A stretch of DNA of 64,000 bases. Origin: an uncultured Pseudomonadota bacterium (GTDB lineage: Bacteria; Pseudomonadota; Gammaproteobacteria; Methylococcales; Methylomonadaceae). The DNA is taken from the NCBI GenBank assembly GCA_903875455.1, contig CAIQWF010000154.1, positions 1 to 64,000 of the forward strand, read 5' to 3'. Under the pieces are notes generated by a model that saw nothing but the letters and a program-made list of their open reading frames with translations, was not told the DNA's origin and did not search any database. A program made the translations under genes and the position numbers. How positions within the stretch are numbered: the first letter of the stretch is position 1; each line of letters begins with the position of its first letter. This document shows, one piece after another, positions 24,926 to 33,915 of the stretch.

Positions 24926-26185
24926 ATGAAAAACTCTGAACTCAGCAAAATAAGAGCCTCCGGCGTGGGCTATTTTATTAATAGCATCCAGACCTTGTTT
25001 GTCGGCCTGTTAAGAATATGGACCATTCCGATTGTGTTAATGCTGAGTGTCTCCTCTGGTTTTACCACCTATTACGGCATGTCTCATTTCATCACGCCGT
25101 GGATTGCGCTGATTATTACCGTTGCCATTCAATCAATCATTGTGATTTGTTCGCTGGAGATTGCCGGAATTCACTGGCGGGCTAACAAAATGCGCTATTT
25201 TTCCGTAGTCTGTTCTCTGGCGATTGCGCTAACCGCTTCAGTTTCGTTTTCCTATTTCCAGTTTTATGAAATTTCTGAACAAAACACCCTGCATATCAAC
25301 CGGTTAAATAAAGTCCGAACCGACATAAAAAACTATATAGACCAGGTTTTGCAGATTAAAGCCGCTGTTTTAAAACAACAACGTGCCGACACGGAAAAAG
25401 CCTCGGTTGAAGTGTCGCAGGCTTATTTTGGTACTCATGCGCAAATTATTGACGGCTATAAAAAGCAGGTTGGCGAAGGGCCATTCTGGAAGCATTACAA
25501 CCAGATTTATCAGGAAAAAAAGCAGCAGCAAACCCGGCTGGAGCAGGATTTTTCTGAGCTCGATAAAGATATTCAAAAACTGCATATCAGCCTTAATGAG
25601 CTGGATGTGGCGGCAGATACTGAAGTTGCCTATTCTGCGATGCTGCGGAATTTTCAGAATGTGCAGCTGAAAATCAATCTGTTATCCGGCAGTGTTGGCC
25701 AATCTTTGCCGGAAGCGCCGTTGCTGATGACTTACAAACAATTTACCGCAGATGTACAGCCTTCGGCGGCGATGTGGTCGGAATTTTCAATGTTCGCTTT
25801 TGTCTGTGCGGCGATGGTGGATTTCTTTACCGTGCTGCTGTCATACCGGCTGGAATTTACCGCACCCGGCCCTTTAACCGCCGAAGAAGAAAACCTGGTT
25901 TTTGAATGCCTGAGACAGTTTACCGAGTTTCGGATTAATAAAAATGACGAACTGGAAATGGTGATTGAAAAAACCGAAATGGAACGGGCGCGGCGTTATT
26001 CGGACTGGTCGAGGATGTTTGCGGTCGGTTTGTTGCTGAGTCGCGGTTTTTTGAGAAAAATTGACGATAAAACGGTCGAATTTGCGCCGAATCTTTATCC
26101 TTTAATCGCTGAAAAAATGGCCGATAAAATTAACAGGTTGAAGGCCGAAACAGCTATTGCCAGAAAAGCCGAAACTCATGAATAA
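24926..26185 (+). CDS. Unrecognised four-helix membrane protein with coiled-coil loop
   Basis: I do not recognise the family. The 419-residue protein has predicted membrane helices at about residues 27-48, 57-80, 91-113 and 285-308. Between helices 3 and 4 lies a long helical stretch rich in Gln, Lys and Glu (about 120-260) that should form a coiled coil. After helix 4 comes a soluble C-terminal region of about 110 residues (GPLTAEEENLVFECLRQF...). The gene overlaps the next start by eight bases, so the two are translated together. With the SPFH-like coiled-coil protein downstream it may form a membrane complex. Depending on helix count, the coiled coil and the C-terminal domain lie on opposite sides of the membrane; if the C terminus is cytoplasmic, the coiled coil is periplasmic. 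Function unknown. Confidence 0.65.
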   Translation: MKNSELSKIRASGVGYFINSIQTLFVGLLRIWTIPIVLMLSVSSGFTTYYGMSHFITPWIALIITVAIQSIIVICSLEIAGIHWRANKMRYFSVVCSLAIALTASVSFSYFQFYEISEQNTLHINRLNKVRTDIKNYIDQVLQIKAAVLKQQRADTEKASVEVSQAYFGTHAQIIDGYKKQVGEGPFWKHYNQIYQEKKQQQTRLEQDFSELDKDIQKLHISLNELDVAADTEVAYSAMLRNFQNVQLKINLLSGSVGQSLPEAPLLMTYKQFTADVQPSAAMWSEFSMFAFVCAAMVDFFTVLLSYRLEFTAPGPLTAEEENLVFECLRQFTEFRINKNDELEMVIEKTEMERARRYSDWSRMFAVGLLLSRGFLRKIDDKTVEFAPNLYPLIAEKMADKINRLKAETAIARKAETHE

Positions 26186-27452
26186 CTCCAGAACTGACAT
26201 TGATAACTGGCTTGTTGCAAGCGATTTTGCCGACGACGATTCCGCTGTTTCAGAAGTATGGGAGCCTGTTTTTGAGCCGGATCGCCATCTTGTTCACATT
26301 AAAATAGGGCCTTACTGGAAACTCTATCTGCGCCCGCAAGGATTTGTGAAGCGTTTTTATCACAAGGTTTATCCTTTGCCGGTTGAAAACTGGCGCCTCA
26401 GTGAAGAGATTAAGCTTTATGACGGTTTTTGCACTTTTGAAGCAGTTTTGGAGGTCCGCTTTCAAGCGACATTGAAATATGCGCTCGGCAATATGGGGAT
26501 TTTGGCCGGCCTCAATGACCATATCAAAAACTCATATCAGGATTTGCTAAGCAATTTAATCCAGAAAGAATTGCTTGAATTATCGGATGGCTCATGGGTA
26601 CAAAAAGGCGTAACCGCGATTGAAAAAAGGATTTGTCTGGCGGTGAATGAAATGTTGATCCTGCAAAATATCCAGTCACAAGCCTTGTGCATACTAAAGC
26701 CGACATTTGAAGAATTTCCCAGCGTCCAACTGGGGCGGGAGAATGTGTTTTTATGTGTGCTGAAAAGGAGTTTTGAGTTTAGTCAGGCCAAAAGGGAAGA
26801 GATGTTTCGTCAAAAACAGGAGGTTGAACGGCAAACTCAGGAGCATAAACAAAAGCTGCTTGCGCAACTCAATCTCGATGCCGAACTGGACCGGCAGATA
26901 CAGGCCCAGGAAGCGGCAAATAAAAAACGTTTGCTGGAAGATCAGGAAAAACAGTTGCGCGAACAGTTTGAAATCGAAAAACAGTTGTTTCTTGAACAAA
27001 CCAGACAGAAAAATGCCCTCAAGGAGATAACGCTGGAAGCAGAGCTTCAGGAACAGCAAAAGCATCAGGCCCGGTTAAGAGCCGCAGAGCAGGAAAAACA
27101 CATGGAATTATTGCTGCATCAAGCCAAGCTGAAAGAGGAAAAACTGCAAGTTGATGTTATCACCTACGAAAAACAGCAGGCGAAATGGCAGCAAGCGAAA
27201 AATAAAGTTTTTGAACAGCAACTGGCATTGGAGCAGCGGCAAAAACAGCAGGAATTTGAAGCCCATCACAAAAACCAGCAGCGGCTTGAGGAGATGCAAA
27301 AGCAAAGTTACCAGAAAAGACTGGCGGCTGATGAGTTTTTGCGCAAAGAGCTGGAATCACTTGCTCTGGAAAAACAGCGGCTGGAGTTGCAGTTAGCGGT
27401 AAATGAAGATAAAAAACTGAAAGCCAGCGGCAACAAATCAGACTTGCTCTAA
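26178..27452 (+). CDS. SPFH-like domain plus long coiled coil, unrecognised
   Basis: The start ATG at 26178 overlaps the preceding gene by eight bases; an upstream start at 26157 lies further inside it. The 424-residue protein has an N-terminal half (about residues 30-200) with a fold pattern like the SPFH/band-7 domain: HLVHIKIGPYWKLYLRPQGF, FCTFEAVLEVRFQATL, VTAIEKRICLAVNEM. The second half (about 205-415) is an almost unbroken Gln/Lys/Glu coiled coil without a predicted transmembrane segment. This is the plan of flotillin-like scaffold proteins, though the match is by eye and weak. It is the likely partner of the membrane protein upstream. No catalytic motif is visible. Confidence 0.55.
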   Translation: MNNSRTDIDNWLVASDFADDDSAVSEVWEPVFEPDRHLVHIKIGPYWKLYLRPQGFVKRFYHKVYPLPVENWRLSEEIKLYDGFCTFEAVLEVRFQATLKYALGNMGILAGLNDHIKNSYQDLLSNLIQKELLELSDGSWVQKGVTAIEKRICLAVNEMLILQNIQSQALCILKPTFEEFPSVQLGRENVFLCVLKRSFEFSQAKREEMFRQKQEVERQTQEHKQKLLAQLNLDAELDRQIQAQEAANKKRLLEDQEKQLREQFEIEKQLFLEQTRQKNALKEITLEAELQEQQKHQARLRAAEQEKHMELLLHQAKLKEEKLQVDVITYEKQQAKWQQAKNKVFEQQLALEQRQKQQEFEAHHKNQQRLEEMQKQSYQKRLAADEFLRKELESLALEKQRLELQLAVNEDKKLKASGNKSDLL

Positions 27453-27457
27453 ATATT

Positions 27458-27997
27458 ATGCCTGTAACTCCGTTCCATGTCGGCCCCGGCAGTCTTGTCA
27501 AAGTGCTGTTGCGGGAAAAGTTCAGTCTGACCATTTTTGCCTTTGCGCAAATCGTGATCGACTTGCAACCTTTAGCTGCCATGCTGGGTGCGGATATAGA
27601 AGTTCATGGCTTTACCCACACTTATTTGGGCGCGACGCTGGTAGGGGCAATTTCCGGTATTTTCGGCAAACCTTTGTGTGAACAGGGTTTGCGCTTGTGG
27701 AATCGCGATATGTCCCTTTCTAAATCCCATCCTCTCTGGCATTTTCCTGAAAAAATTTCCTGGCTGATTGTCATCAGCAGTGCCTTGATCGGCACTTACA
27801 GTCATGTGTTGCTGGATTGCATCATGCACGCTGAAATCCAGCCTTTTTATCCGCTGGCAGCTGAAAACGCGCTGTTTGGCTTGGTGGAGATGGATGAATT
27901 GCATAAGTTATGTGCTTATGCCGGGTTAGCAGGTTTTATCTGCTATTTCGGTATCGGCTATCTTCTTTCTGTCACTGCAAACAGGCAACGAGGCTGA
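27458..27997 (+). CDS. DUF4184-like membrane protein
   Basis: The 179-residue protein opens MPVTPFHVGPGSLVKVLL and has HGFTHTYLGATLVGAISG (about residues 50-67), features of the DUF4184/YdjM-type membrane proteins with conserved histidines that could bind metal. Three or four hydrophobic segments are seen (about residues 20-45, 55-75, 105-130 and 150-175). Other conserved histidines are H8, H50, H53, and H119 in TYSHVLLDCIMH. It lies six bases after the coiled-coil gene and eight bases before the next, so the four genes read as an operon. The biochemical role is unknown. Confidence 0.68.
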   Translation: MPVTPFHVGPGSLVKVLLREKFSLTIFAFAQIVIDLQPLAAMLGADIEVHGFTHTYLGATLVGAISGIFGKPLCEQGLRLWNRDMSLSKSHPLWHFPEKISWLIVISSALIGTYSHVLLDCIMHAEIQPFYPLAAENALFGLVEMDELHKLCAYAGLAGFICYFGIGYLLSVTANRQRG

Positions 27998-28004
27998 GAA
28001 ACAA

Positions 28005-28448
28005 ATGAAAAAATTACCGGGAATTTGTTTTGTGCTTGCCATGTTTTTCTGGGCGATAAACGTTCCAGCAAAGGCGGAGCAAGTCAGCGACACGGCAAAA
28101 TCAGAGCCTGTCATCCTTAAATCTTATCAATTGCCGCGTGAACAATGGCAGGCCTGGCAGAAAGTTCAACAGGATTGGCTGAAAACAGAATATCCAAAAA
28201 TCTTGCGCCAGCAGAGGCTGAAAATGAATTGCAGCGGCTGTGAAAATATTTATCTGGATGTAGTCTTTTCAATTGATGCAACGGGCAAGTTAAATCAGTA
28301 TAAACCGGTCAACAGCAGAAAATGTGCAGAGCAATTTTCCGAACAATTGCTGAAAAAATTTGTTGCCTGGTTTTTCACCCTTCAATTTCCGCCTGAGTTG
28401 TATGATTTAACTTTTGAAGTACGCCTGGGAACCGGATTGACTTGTTGA
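28005..28448 (+). CDS. Small secreted protein, TonB C-terminus-like
   Basis: This 147-residue protein has a signal peptide (ending about residue 23, NVPAKA) and a mature domain of about 120 residues. The pattern YPKILRQQRLKMNCSGC, then VVFSIDATGKLNQYKPVNSR and a closing hydrophobic FVAWFFTLQFPPE, resembles the TonB C-terminal fold (small alpha/beta). It carries four cysteines after the signal (two close together in NCSGC). The first 30 residues of mature chain lack the proline-rich region of real TonB. It is the last gene before dnaA on the same strand; its stop lies 243 bases from dnaA. The role is unknown. Confidence 0.5.
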   Translation: MKKLPGICFVLAMFFWAINVPAKAEQVSDTAKSEPVILKSYQLPREQWQAWQKVQQDWLKTEYPKILRQQRLKMNCSGCENIYLDVVFSIDATGKLNQYKPVNSRKCAEQFSEQLLKKFVAWFFTLQFPPELYDLTFEVRLGTGLTC

Positions 28449-28690
28449 AAACGCAAGAGTTCCAGCACGATGAAAGGCAGCAGTTAAATTATTTTCAAAA
28501 AATAAACGCACCGTACCAACCGGCAAAACAATTCTTACATTTGTTGAAAAATGCAGCAGCTGATTTTGTCTCCTTAGCTTATAATTCCACTCCTGATTCT
28601 ATATTATCAAAATAGCTGCCATGCAAAGTACGGGCAGACACCACAATTCTTTACAGAAACCTGAAACCTAAACTTAACAATGAAAAACTG

Positions 28691-30019
28691 ATGAGTTCAA
28701 CCTGGAATAACTGTCTTGCCCGGCTAGAAAACGAAATTCCCGCATCTGACTTTAGCACTTGGGTACGCCCGTTGCAGGCGGAAGAAAATGATGAACAAAT
28801 ACGTCTGCTTGCGCCTAACCGTTTTGTACTGGACTGGGTAAAACAACACTACTTTTCAAAATTTGAAGATGCGATTTATGAATTTTCCAATGGCCATTTA
28901 AGCCTGCATCTGGAAATCGGCTCCAAGTCCTCATCAAAAGTGGCTGCTGCCCCGGCAGTCAAAATCAAACAGGCCAACGAGCCAGCCAAGAAAAAACTGC
29001 CGGATTTTTTGAATAAAGCTTTTACCTTTGAGCGGTTTATCGAAGGAAAATCCAATCAGCTGGCCAAAGCCGCCGCGCTGCAAGTCGCCGAAAATCGGGG
29101 CAAAGCCTACAACCCGTTATTTATTTATGGCAACTCCGGTCTGGGCAAAACCCATTTAATGCACGCCATTGGCAATGCGGTGCTGGAAAAAAGTCCTGAA
29201 GCCAACGTGGTGTATTTGCATTCGGAAAAATTTGTCCAGGACATGGTAAAAGCCCTGCAACAAAACAACATCAGTGCCTTTAAAGAATATTACCGCAGCA
29301 TTGATATGTTGCTGGTTGATGATATTCAGTTTTTGGCCGGCAAAGAACGCTCACAGGAAGAGTTTTTTCATACCTTTAATAATCTGCTGGATAAAAAACA
29401 TCAGGTGGTTTTAACCTGTGATAAATATCCGAAAGAAATTGCCGGACTGGAAGACCGGTTAAAATCACGCTTCGGCTGGGGATTGCCGGTCGCGGTGGAG
29501 CCACCGGATTTGGAAACCCGCGCCGCGATTTTAATGAAAAAAGCCAGTATTATTGATATTGCCTTGCCACAGGAAGTGGCGTTTTTTATCAGCAAGCGTA
29601 TTCCGTCGAATGTGCGGGAACTGGAAGGGGCGTTGCGGCGGGTGGTGGCCAGTTCACAATTTACCGGTCGTCCGATTACGCTGGAATTCACCAAGGAAAT
29701 TTTGCACGACCTGATTTCCCTGCAAGAGCGCCTGGTCAATATCGACAATATTCAGCGCACCGTAGCAGAGTATTTCAAACTGAAAGTGTCTGACTTAATC
29801 GCTGAAACCCGCAAGCAGACCATCACCCGGCCGCGACAGGTGGCGATGGCATTGGCGCGGGAACTCACCAGCCACAGCTATCCTGAAATCGGTCATGCCT
29901 TTGGCGGACGCGACCACACCACCGTGATTAATGCCTGCAAACGGGTAGAAGAACTGCGTAAAAGCAGTCTCAAGTTTGATGAAGATTACTTGAATTTACT
30001 TAGAACCTTGTCCCATTAA
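28691..30019 (+). CDS. dnaA: Chromosomal replication initiator DnaA
   Basis: DnaA binds the chromosome origin and starts replication. The 442-residue protein has domain I ([19 protein letters not shown]...), an AAA+ core with Walker A GNSGLGKT (residues 147-154), Walker B DD (210-211), and the C-terminal domain IV with [14 protein letters not shown] near residue 404, which contacts the DnaA box. A tiny frame ATG-AAA-AAC-TGA ends on the first base of the start codon (TGATG at 28689-28693); it may be chance. The 242 bases upstream contain no TTATCCACA-like box, so the origin may lie elsewhere. dnaN follows 67 bases later. Confidence 0.97.
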   Translation: MSSTWNNCLARLENEIPASDFSTWVRPLQAEENDEQIRLLAPNRFVLDWVKQHYFSKFEDAIYEFSNGHLSLHLEIGSKSSSKVAAAPAVKIKQANEPAKKKLPDFLNKAFTFERFIEGKSNQLAKAAALQVAENRGKAYNPLFIYGNSGLGKTHLMHAIGNAVLEKSPEANVVYLHSEKFVQDMVKALQQNNISAFKEYYRSIDMLLVDDIQFLAGKERSQEEFFHTFNNLLDKKHQVVLTCDKYPKEIAGLEDRLKSRFGWGLPVAVEPPDLETRAAILMKKASIIDIALPQEVAFFISKRIPSNVRELEGALRRVVASSQFTGRPITLEFTKEILHDLISLQERLVNIDNIQRTVAEYFKLKVSDLIAETRKQTITRPRQVAMALARELTSHSYPEIGHAFGGRDHTTVINACKRVEELRKSSLKFDEDYLNLLRTLSH

Positions 30020-30086
30020 TTTTGATCAAAGATGCTACGATTTATCGCAGCTTTTTTCCAATTCACCGTCACAATCGATTATTGCC

Positions 30087-31187
30087 ATGAAATTTACCAT
30101 TAACCGCGAACAGCTTTTAACTCCCCTGCAACAAATTGTCAGCGTGATTGAAAAGCGCCAGACCATGCCGATTCTTTCCAATGTTTTAATTGTGGTGAAT
30201 GATGACCAACTGGTGTTGACCGGCACGGATTTGGAAATTCAAATTGTGGCCAAAATTGCATTGATTGATGCTGAAAATGGCGAAATCACGGTACCGGCGC
30301 GGAAGTTTCTGGACTTATGCCGGTTGTTGCCGTCCGAATCGGCCATCAGCATTGAAACCTTTGAAGATAAAGTGAAACTGATTTCCGGTCGCAGCCGTTT
30401 TTCCTTATCCACTTTACCTGCGGATAATTACCCGGAATTTGCTGAAAGCGAACTGGAAAATTCATTTCTTATCAATGCCGGCAAACTTAAAAAAGCTTTG
30501 GAAAAAACCATGTTTTGCATGGCAAATCAGGACGTGCGCTATTATCTGAACGGCTTGATGCTGAATGTTTCCAACAGCAAACTGAAACTGGTGGCTTCTG
30601 ACGGCCATCGTTTATCGATTTATAAGGATGAGATGGACACCGAGACCGGTTATGAAGAGCGGATTATCATTCCCAGAAAAGGCGTGATTGAGCTGGCGCG
30701 GCTGTTGGATGACCCGGAGGCGGAACTGAATGTGCAGTTCTCCAGTAATAACATTCGGGTTTATATTAAAGATTTGATTTTCTCGGCGAAATTGGTGGAT
30801 GCAAAATATCCAGATTTCAGCAAAGTATTTGAGCAGGCGTTTCATAATCCTATTATCGTTGCCAAACAACAGTTTAAAGAAACCTTGACGCGGGTTTCGG
30901 TGTTGGCGAATGAGAAGTTTAAAGGCGTGACTTTTGATATTACTGAGAACTTGTTAAAAATCACGACGCATAATCCAGAGCATGATGAAGGCGAAGAGGA
31001 ACTGGCGATTGATTATCAGGGCGAGCCGTTGATGATTGCTTTTAACGCTGCGTATTTGCTGGATGCGATTGCGAATCTGGATGGTGACAAGGCTTCGTTG
31101 ACAATTGCCGCGAATGCCAGCAGTTGTTTTATTGAAGAGCCGAATCAGGATGCGTATAAGTTTATTGTGATGCCGATGCGGTTGTAA
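30087..31187 (+). CDS. dnaN: DNA polymerase III sliding clamp (beta subunit)
   Basis: The beta clamp rings DNA and tethers polymerase III. The 366-residue chain begins MKFTINREQLLTPLQQIVSV and has the three repeats of the clamp; the middle region holds NPEHDEGEEELAIDYQGEP and the end is IVMPMRL, as in most bacterial clamps. The length is standard. recF, which normally follows, is absent, and a transcription terminator-like hairpin comes 11 bases after the stop. Co-transcription with dnaA is likely. Confidence 0.98.
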   Translation: MKFTINREQLLTPLQQIVSVIEKRQTMPILSNVLIVVNDDQLVLTGTDLEIQIVAKIALIDAENGEITVPARKFLDLCRLLPSESAISIETFEDKVKLISGRSRFSLSTLPADNYPEFAESELENSFLINAGKLKKALEKTMFCMANQDVRYYLNGLMLNVSNSKLKLVASDGHRLSIYKDEMDTETGYEERIIIPRKGVIELARLLDDPEAELNVQFSSNNIRVYIKDLIFSAKLVDAKYPDFSKVFEQAFHNPIIVAKQQFKETLTRVSVLANEKFKGVTFDITENLLKITTHNPEHDEGEEELAIDYQGEPLMIAFNAAYLLDAIANLDGDKASLTIAANASSCFIEEPNQDAYKFIVMPMRL

Positions 31188-31198
31188 TTTCAAAACTT

Positions 31199-31236
31199 AA
31201 ACCTTCCAGTTTTTTAAAATCAGGAAGGTTTTGTTC
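31199..31236 (+). terminator. Candidate terminator after dnaN
   Basis: AAACCTTCC (31199-31207) and GGAAGGTTT (31223-31231) form a nine-pair stem with a loop of 15, followed by a short T-rich tract. The loop is long for an intrinsic terminator, so the call is moderate. Confidence 0.55.
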
Positions 31237-31240
31237 CGTC

Positions 31241-31470
31241 ATGAAATATAGGAACAACGTGATTGTTTTGAAAATATATACAGCCATTGTCGAGCGTTGT
31301 ACTGAAACAGGTTTATATGTTGGTTTTGTGCCAGGTTTTGCTGGAGCGCATACGCAGGCAGAGAGTTTGGATGAGCTCAATCAAAACCTGAAGAAGTCAT
31401 TGAAATGTTGCTTGAAGATGGGAAATATACCCGTTTTAAAGCCGCGCGAATTTTGTTTAGGCTCGGCAGC
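31241..31470 (+). pseudogene. Frameshifted HicB-type antitoxin
   Basis: KIYTAIVERCTETGLYVGFV and PGFAGAHTQAESLDELNQNL are typical HicB residues. After ELNQNL the expected KEVIEMLLEDG reading continues in another frame, which restores with one base inserted near 31391-31396. So the gene has lost one base and the protein ends as an unrelated short tail. The natural start may be the TTG at 31268. The hicA toxin gene is absent on both sides. It appears to be a dead orphan copy beside dnaN. From the frameshift to nusB (about 31484-31751) I see no other gene, apart from a possible faint fragment on the minus strand that I cannot identify. Confidence 0.75.
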
Positions 31471-31751
31471 GCCGTTCTCATAAGCAATTTCGACATGCTG
31501 ATGGTCATTGCACCACAGTTCCGTTTCATGCAGGACCTGACACTTATACACAAATGATTGCTAAACATTAAAACTAAACGCTGTTAAATTTCCGCAGGAA
31601 TTGCAGGATAATTTTCTTGATAAATACCACTGCAAAACAAAACTCTTTCCAGTAAAATCTACTAAAAACAAGAGCGTCTAAACCTTTTGAGTACATGGTA
31701 GCTTTTGTTAAAGTAAAATACCCTTTTAATCCATAACTTATATAAATCTTA

Positions 31752-32213
31752 ATGAGTCAGGCAAAAACCAATGCCCGCCAGTGCGCGGTGCAAGCTCTTT
31801 ATCAGTGGCAAATGACCGGGCAGAATTTGAGCCTGATTGAAATCCAGTTTCATGAAGAACAGCGATTGAAAGATGCGCAAAAAAGTTATTTTGTCGAGCT
31901 TTTTCACGGTGTGCCGAAACAGCTTGATGCCATTGATACCACGTTGACTGAATTTGTAGACCGTCCCGTGGACAAGATTGACCCGGTGGAACGCGCCATT
32001 TTGCGTATTGGCACTTATGAATTAATCAATCGTCTGGAAACGCCTTATCGGGTGATTATCAATGAAGCCGTGAATCTGGCCAAACATTTTGGCGCCGACG
32101 GCAGTCATAAATATGTGAACGGGATTTTGGATAAAGTCGCGCAAAGCAAACGCAGCACTGAAATCAAAATGCCGAAACAGAAACAGCAAAAAACGCAAAC
32201 CAGCCAAGAATAA
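31752..32213 (+). CDS. nusB: Transcription antitermination factor NusB
   Basis: The 153-residue all-helical protein begins SQAKTNARQCAVQALYQWQM and has YFVELFHGVPKQLDAIDTTL and RPVDKIDPVERAILRIGTYEL (about residues 72-92), the NusB signature, with a variable basic C terminus. NusB with NusE forms the antitermination complex on rRNA and phage boxA RNA. It is usually next to ribH; here ribH is about 13 kb away. It is followed seven bases later by thiL, then pgpA, matching the common nusB-thiL-pgpA order. Confidence 0.96.
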   Translation: MSQAKTNARQCAVQALYQWQMTGQNLSLIEIQFHEEQRLKDAQKSYFVELFHGVPKQLDAIDTTLTEFVDRPVDKIDPVERAILRIGTYELINRLETPYRVIINEAVNLAKHFGADGSHKYVNGILDKVAQSKRSTEIKMPKQKQQKTQTSQE

Positions 32214-32220
32214 AGCTTTT

Positions 32221-33156
32221 ATGTCGCTGTCTGAGTTTGGGCTAATCCAGCGGTTTTTTGCCCAGCAATCCTTAAAAAGTCCGCACAATCAGTTAGGGGT
32301 TGGTGATGATTGCGCGTTGCTGGAAATTCCGGCAGGGTATCAATTGGCGGTTACCACCGATACGATGGTGGAAAATGTGCACTTTTTTGCCGGCGCCGAT
32401 CCCAGACAGCTGGGGCATAAGCTGCTTGCGGTAAATTTAAGCGATTTGGCCAGCATGGGGGCAGAGCCGTTTGCAGTGACATTGGCGTTGACCTTGCCAA
32501 AGGTGGATGAAGTTTGGCTAAGTCAATTTTCCCAAGGTTTTCTGGATTTGGCTCAGCAGTACACGGTCGATTTAATCGGCGGCGATACTACTAAAGGGTA
32601 TTTAACCTTGACCGTGCAGGCTTTAGGTTTAGTCCCCAAAGGTTTGGCGATGAAACGTTCGGCTGCAAAGCCCGGTGATTTTGTTTATGTCACTGGTTGT
32701 TTGGGTGATGCTGGCCTAGGCTTGAAAATTGAACAGGGCTATCAATGTTTGAGTCCAGACCAGGCACTACAGCAGTTTCATCAGCCTTTGCCCTGTGTAG
32801 AGCAAGGTCTGGCTTTGAGAGGAATTGCTAATGCCTGCATTGATATTTCTGACGGTTTGGCGGCTGACTTAGGGCATATTCTGGAAAAAAGTGCGGTTGG
32901 GGCTGCTATTGATGTAGACGCGCTGCCTTTATCCGCAGCAGTGAAAGGCTATATTGCCGAAACCGGTGATTGGCAAATGCCTTTGACAGCGGGCGATGAT
33001 TATCAATTATGTTTCACTGTCAGCCCTGATAAAGTCAAAGATTTAACCATTGCCTGCTGGCAGATTGGCAAAATTGAACAGCAACCCGGGTTGCGAGTTT
33101 TACGTTCCGGTAAATTTCAAACGTTAGAGGTACAAGGCTTTGAGCATTTTTCTTGA
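32221..33156 (+). CDS. thiL: Thiamine-monophosphate kinase
   Basis: ThiL phosphorylates thiamine monophosphate to the active thiamine diphosphate using ATP. The 311-residue protein has the expected MSLSEFGLIQRFFAQQ start, GVGDDCALLEIPAGY (about residues 27-41), LLAVNLSDLASMGAEP (about 68-83) and IDISDGLAADLGHI (about 206-219) motifs that hold Mg2+ and nucleotide in the PurM-like fold. It lies seven bases after nusB and overlaps pgpA by 17 bases, so the three are co-translated. The length is usual. Confidence 0.96.
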   Translation: MSLSEFGLIQRFFAQQSLKSPHNQLGVGDDCALLEIPAGYQLAVTTDTMVENVHFFAGADPRQLGHKLLAVNLSDLASMGAEPFAVTLALTLPKVDEVWLSQFSQGFLDLAQQYTVDLIGGDTTKGYLTLTVQALGLVPKGLAMKRSAAKPGDFVYVTGCLGDAGLGLKIEQGYQCLSPDQALQQFHQPLPCVEQGLALRGIANACIDISDGLAADLGHILEKSAVGAAIDVDALPLSAAVKGYIAETGDWQMPLTAGDDYQLCFTVSPDKVKDLTIACWQIGKIEQQPGLRVLRSGKFQTLEVQGFEHFS

Positions 33157-33634
33157 AAATTACGGCAACAACAAATTAACGCCCAAGCAAATTTTGAGTG
33201 ATCCCGTTCTGTTTCTGGCGTTTGGTTTTGGCTCTGGACTGGTGAAAAAAGCGCCCGGTACGATGGGAACAATCGCAGCAATTCCGGTTTATTTACTGTT
33301 CATCCAATTTAATTTCTGGGTTTATGCCGTTTTAACCATGATTGCTACCGTTGTCGGTGTTTGGATTTGTGATGTCGCAGCAAAAAAACTCGCTGAACAT
33401 GATTTTGGCGGCATTGTTTGGGATGAAGTGGCCGGTTATTTGATTACGATGCTGTTCGTGCCGTTTTCATGGAAAGGAGTGCTGCTCGGTTTTGCTCTGT
33501 TTAGAGTTTTTGACATTCTGAAACCGCAGCCGATTAAATGGGTTGACGCAAAAGTTACAGGCGGTTTAGGAATTATGTTAGATGATGTCCTGGCTGCTGT
33601 GTTTGCTGGGATAGTGCTGAAAAGCTTGGTTTGA
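33140..33634 (+). CDS. pgpA: Phosphatidylglycerophosphatase A
   Basis: PgpA removes phosphate from phosphatidylglycerophosphate to form phosphatidylglycerol in the inner membrane. The 164-residue protein has the family motifs LAFGFGSGLVKKAPGTMGT (about residues 26-44), GGIVWDEVAGYLITM (about 94-108) and LFRVFDILKPQPI (about 122-134), with about four membrane helices. The start is a TTG at 33140 that overlaps thiL; no better ATG lies before the conserved region. The end is followed by a promoter and tRNA gene. Confidence 0.94.
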   Translation: MSIFLENYGNNKLTPKQILSDPVLFLAFGFGSGLVKKAPGTMGTIAAIPVYLLFIQFNFWVYAVLTMIATVVGVWICDVAAKKLAEHDFGGIVWDEVAGYLITMLFVPFSWKGVLLGFALFRVFDILKPQPIKWVDAKVTGGLGIMLDDVLAAVFAGIVLKSLV

Positions 33635-33690
33635 AAATAATTTCTACAAGACTCGGGCTTGAGCAATATTCAGCGAAACTAAATTATATC

Positions 33691-33718
33691 TTGCTAATTT
33701 TAAATAAATCTTTATAAT
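33691..33718 (+). promoter_or_regulatory. Sigma-70 promoter for tRNA-fMet and operon
   Basis: TTGCTA (33691-33696) and TATAAT (33713-33718) are separated by 16 bases. The start site would fall near 33725, just ahead of the tRNA at 33731. The -10 box is perfect and the -35 close to consensus. It should drive the tRNA and the nusA-infB operon. Confidence 0.75.
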
Positions 33719-33730
33719 AGGCAAATCAAT

Positions 33731-33807
<77 letters not shown>

Positions 33808-33814
33808 GATTTTT

Positions 33815-33840
33815 AAAAGGCCCCTTCATGGGGTTTTTTG
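33815..33840 (+). terminator. Hairpin after tRNA-fMet, probable partial terminator
   Basis: CCCC (33821-33824), loop TTCAT, GGGG (33830-33833), flanked by AAAA and a T6 tract, make a short terminator. Since the downstream operon depends on read-through, it likely works as a leaky terminator or processing site, as known for metY operons. Confidence 0.7.
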
Positions 33841-33893
33841 TTTTGTGGGCTTTAGAAATGTCCAGAAAAATAAGTCGAGCAGTTATCAATGGA

Positions 33894-33915
33894 AGGGCCA
33901 ACAGGCTCTTTTTTT
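33894..33915 (+). terminator. Second hairpin upstream of rimP
   Basis: AGGGCC (33894-33899), loop AACA, GGCTCT (33904-33909) and a T7 tract form a six-pair stem with one G-T pair. It lies 25 bases before rimP and would terminate part of the transcripts; NusA made downstream could affect this. Confidence 0.6.

Noticed and set aside
28449-28690. oriC in front of dnaA
   Set aside because: No DnaA-box nonamer could be found, and no clear AT-rich 13-mer series. The position alone does not support an origin.
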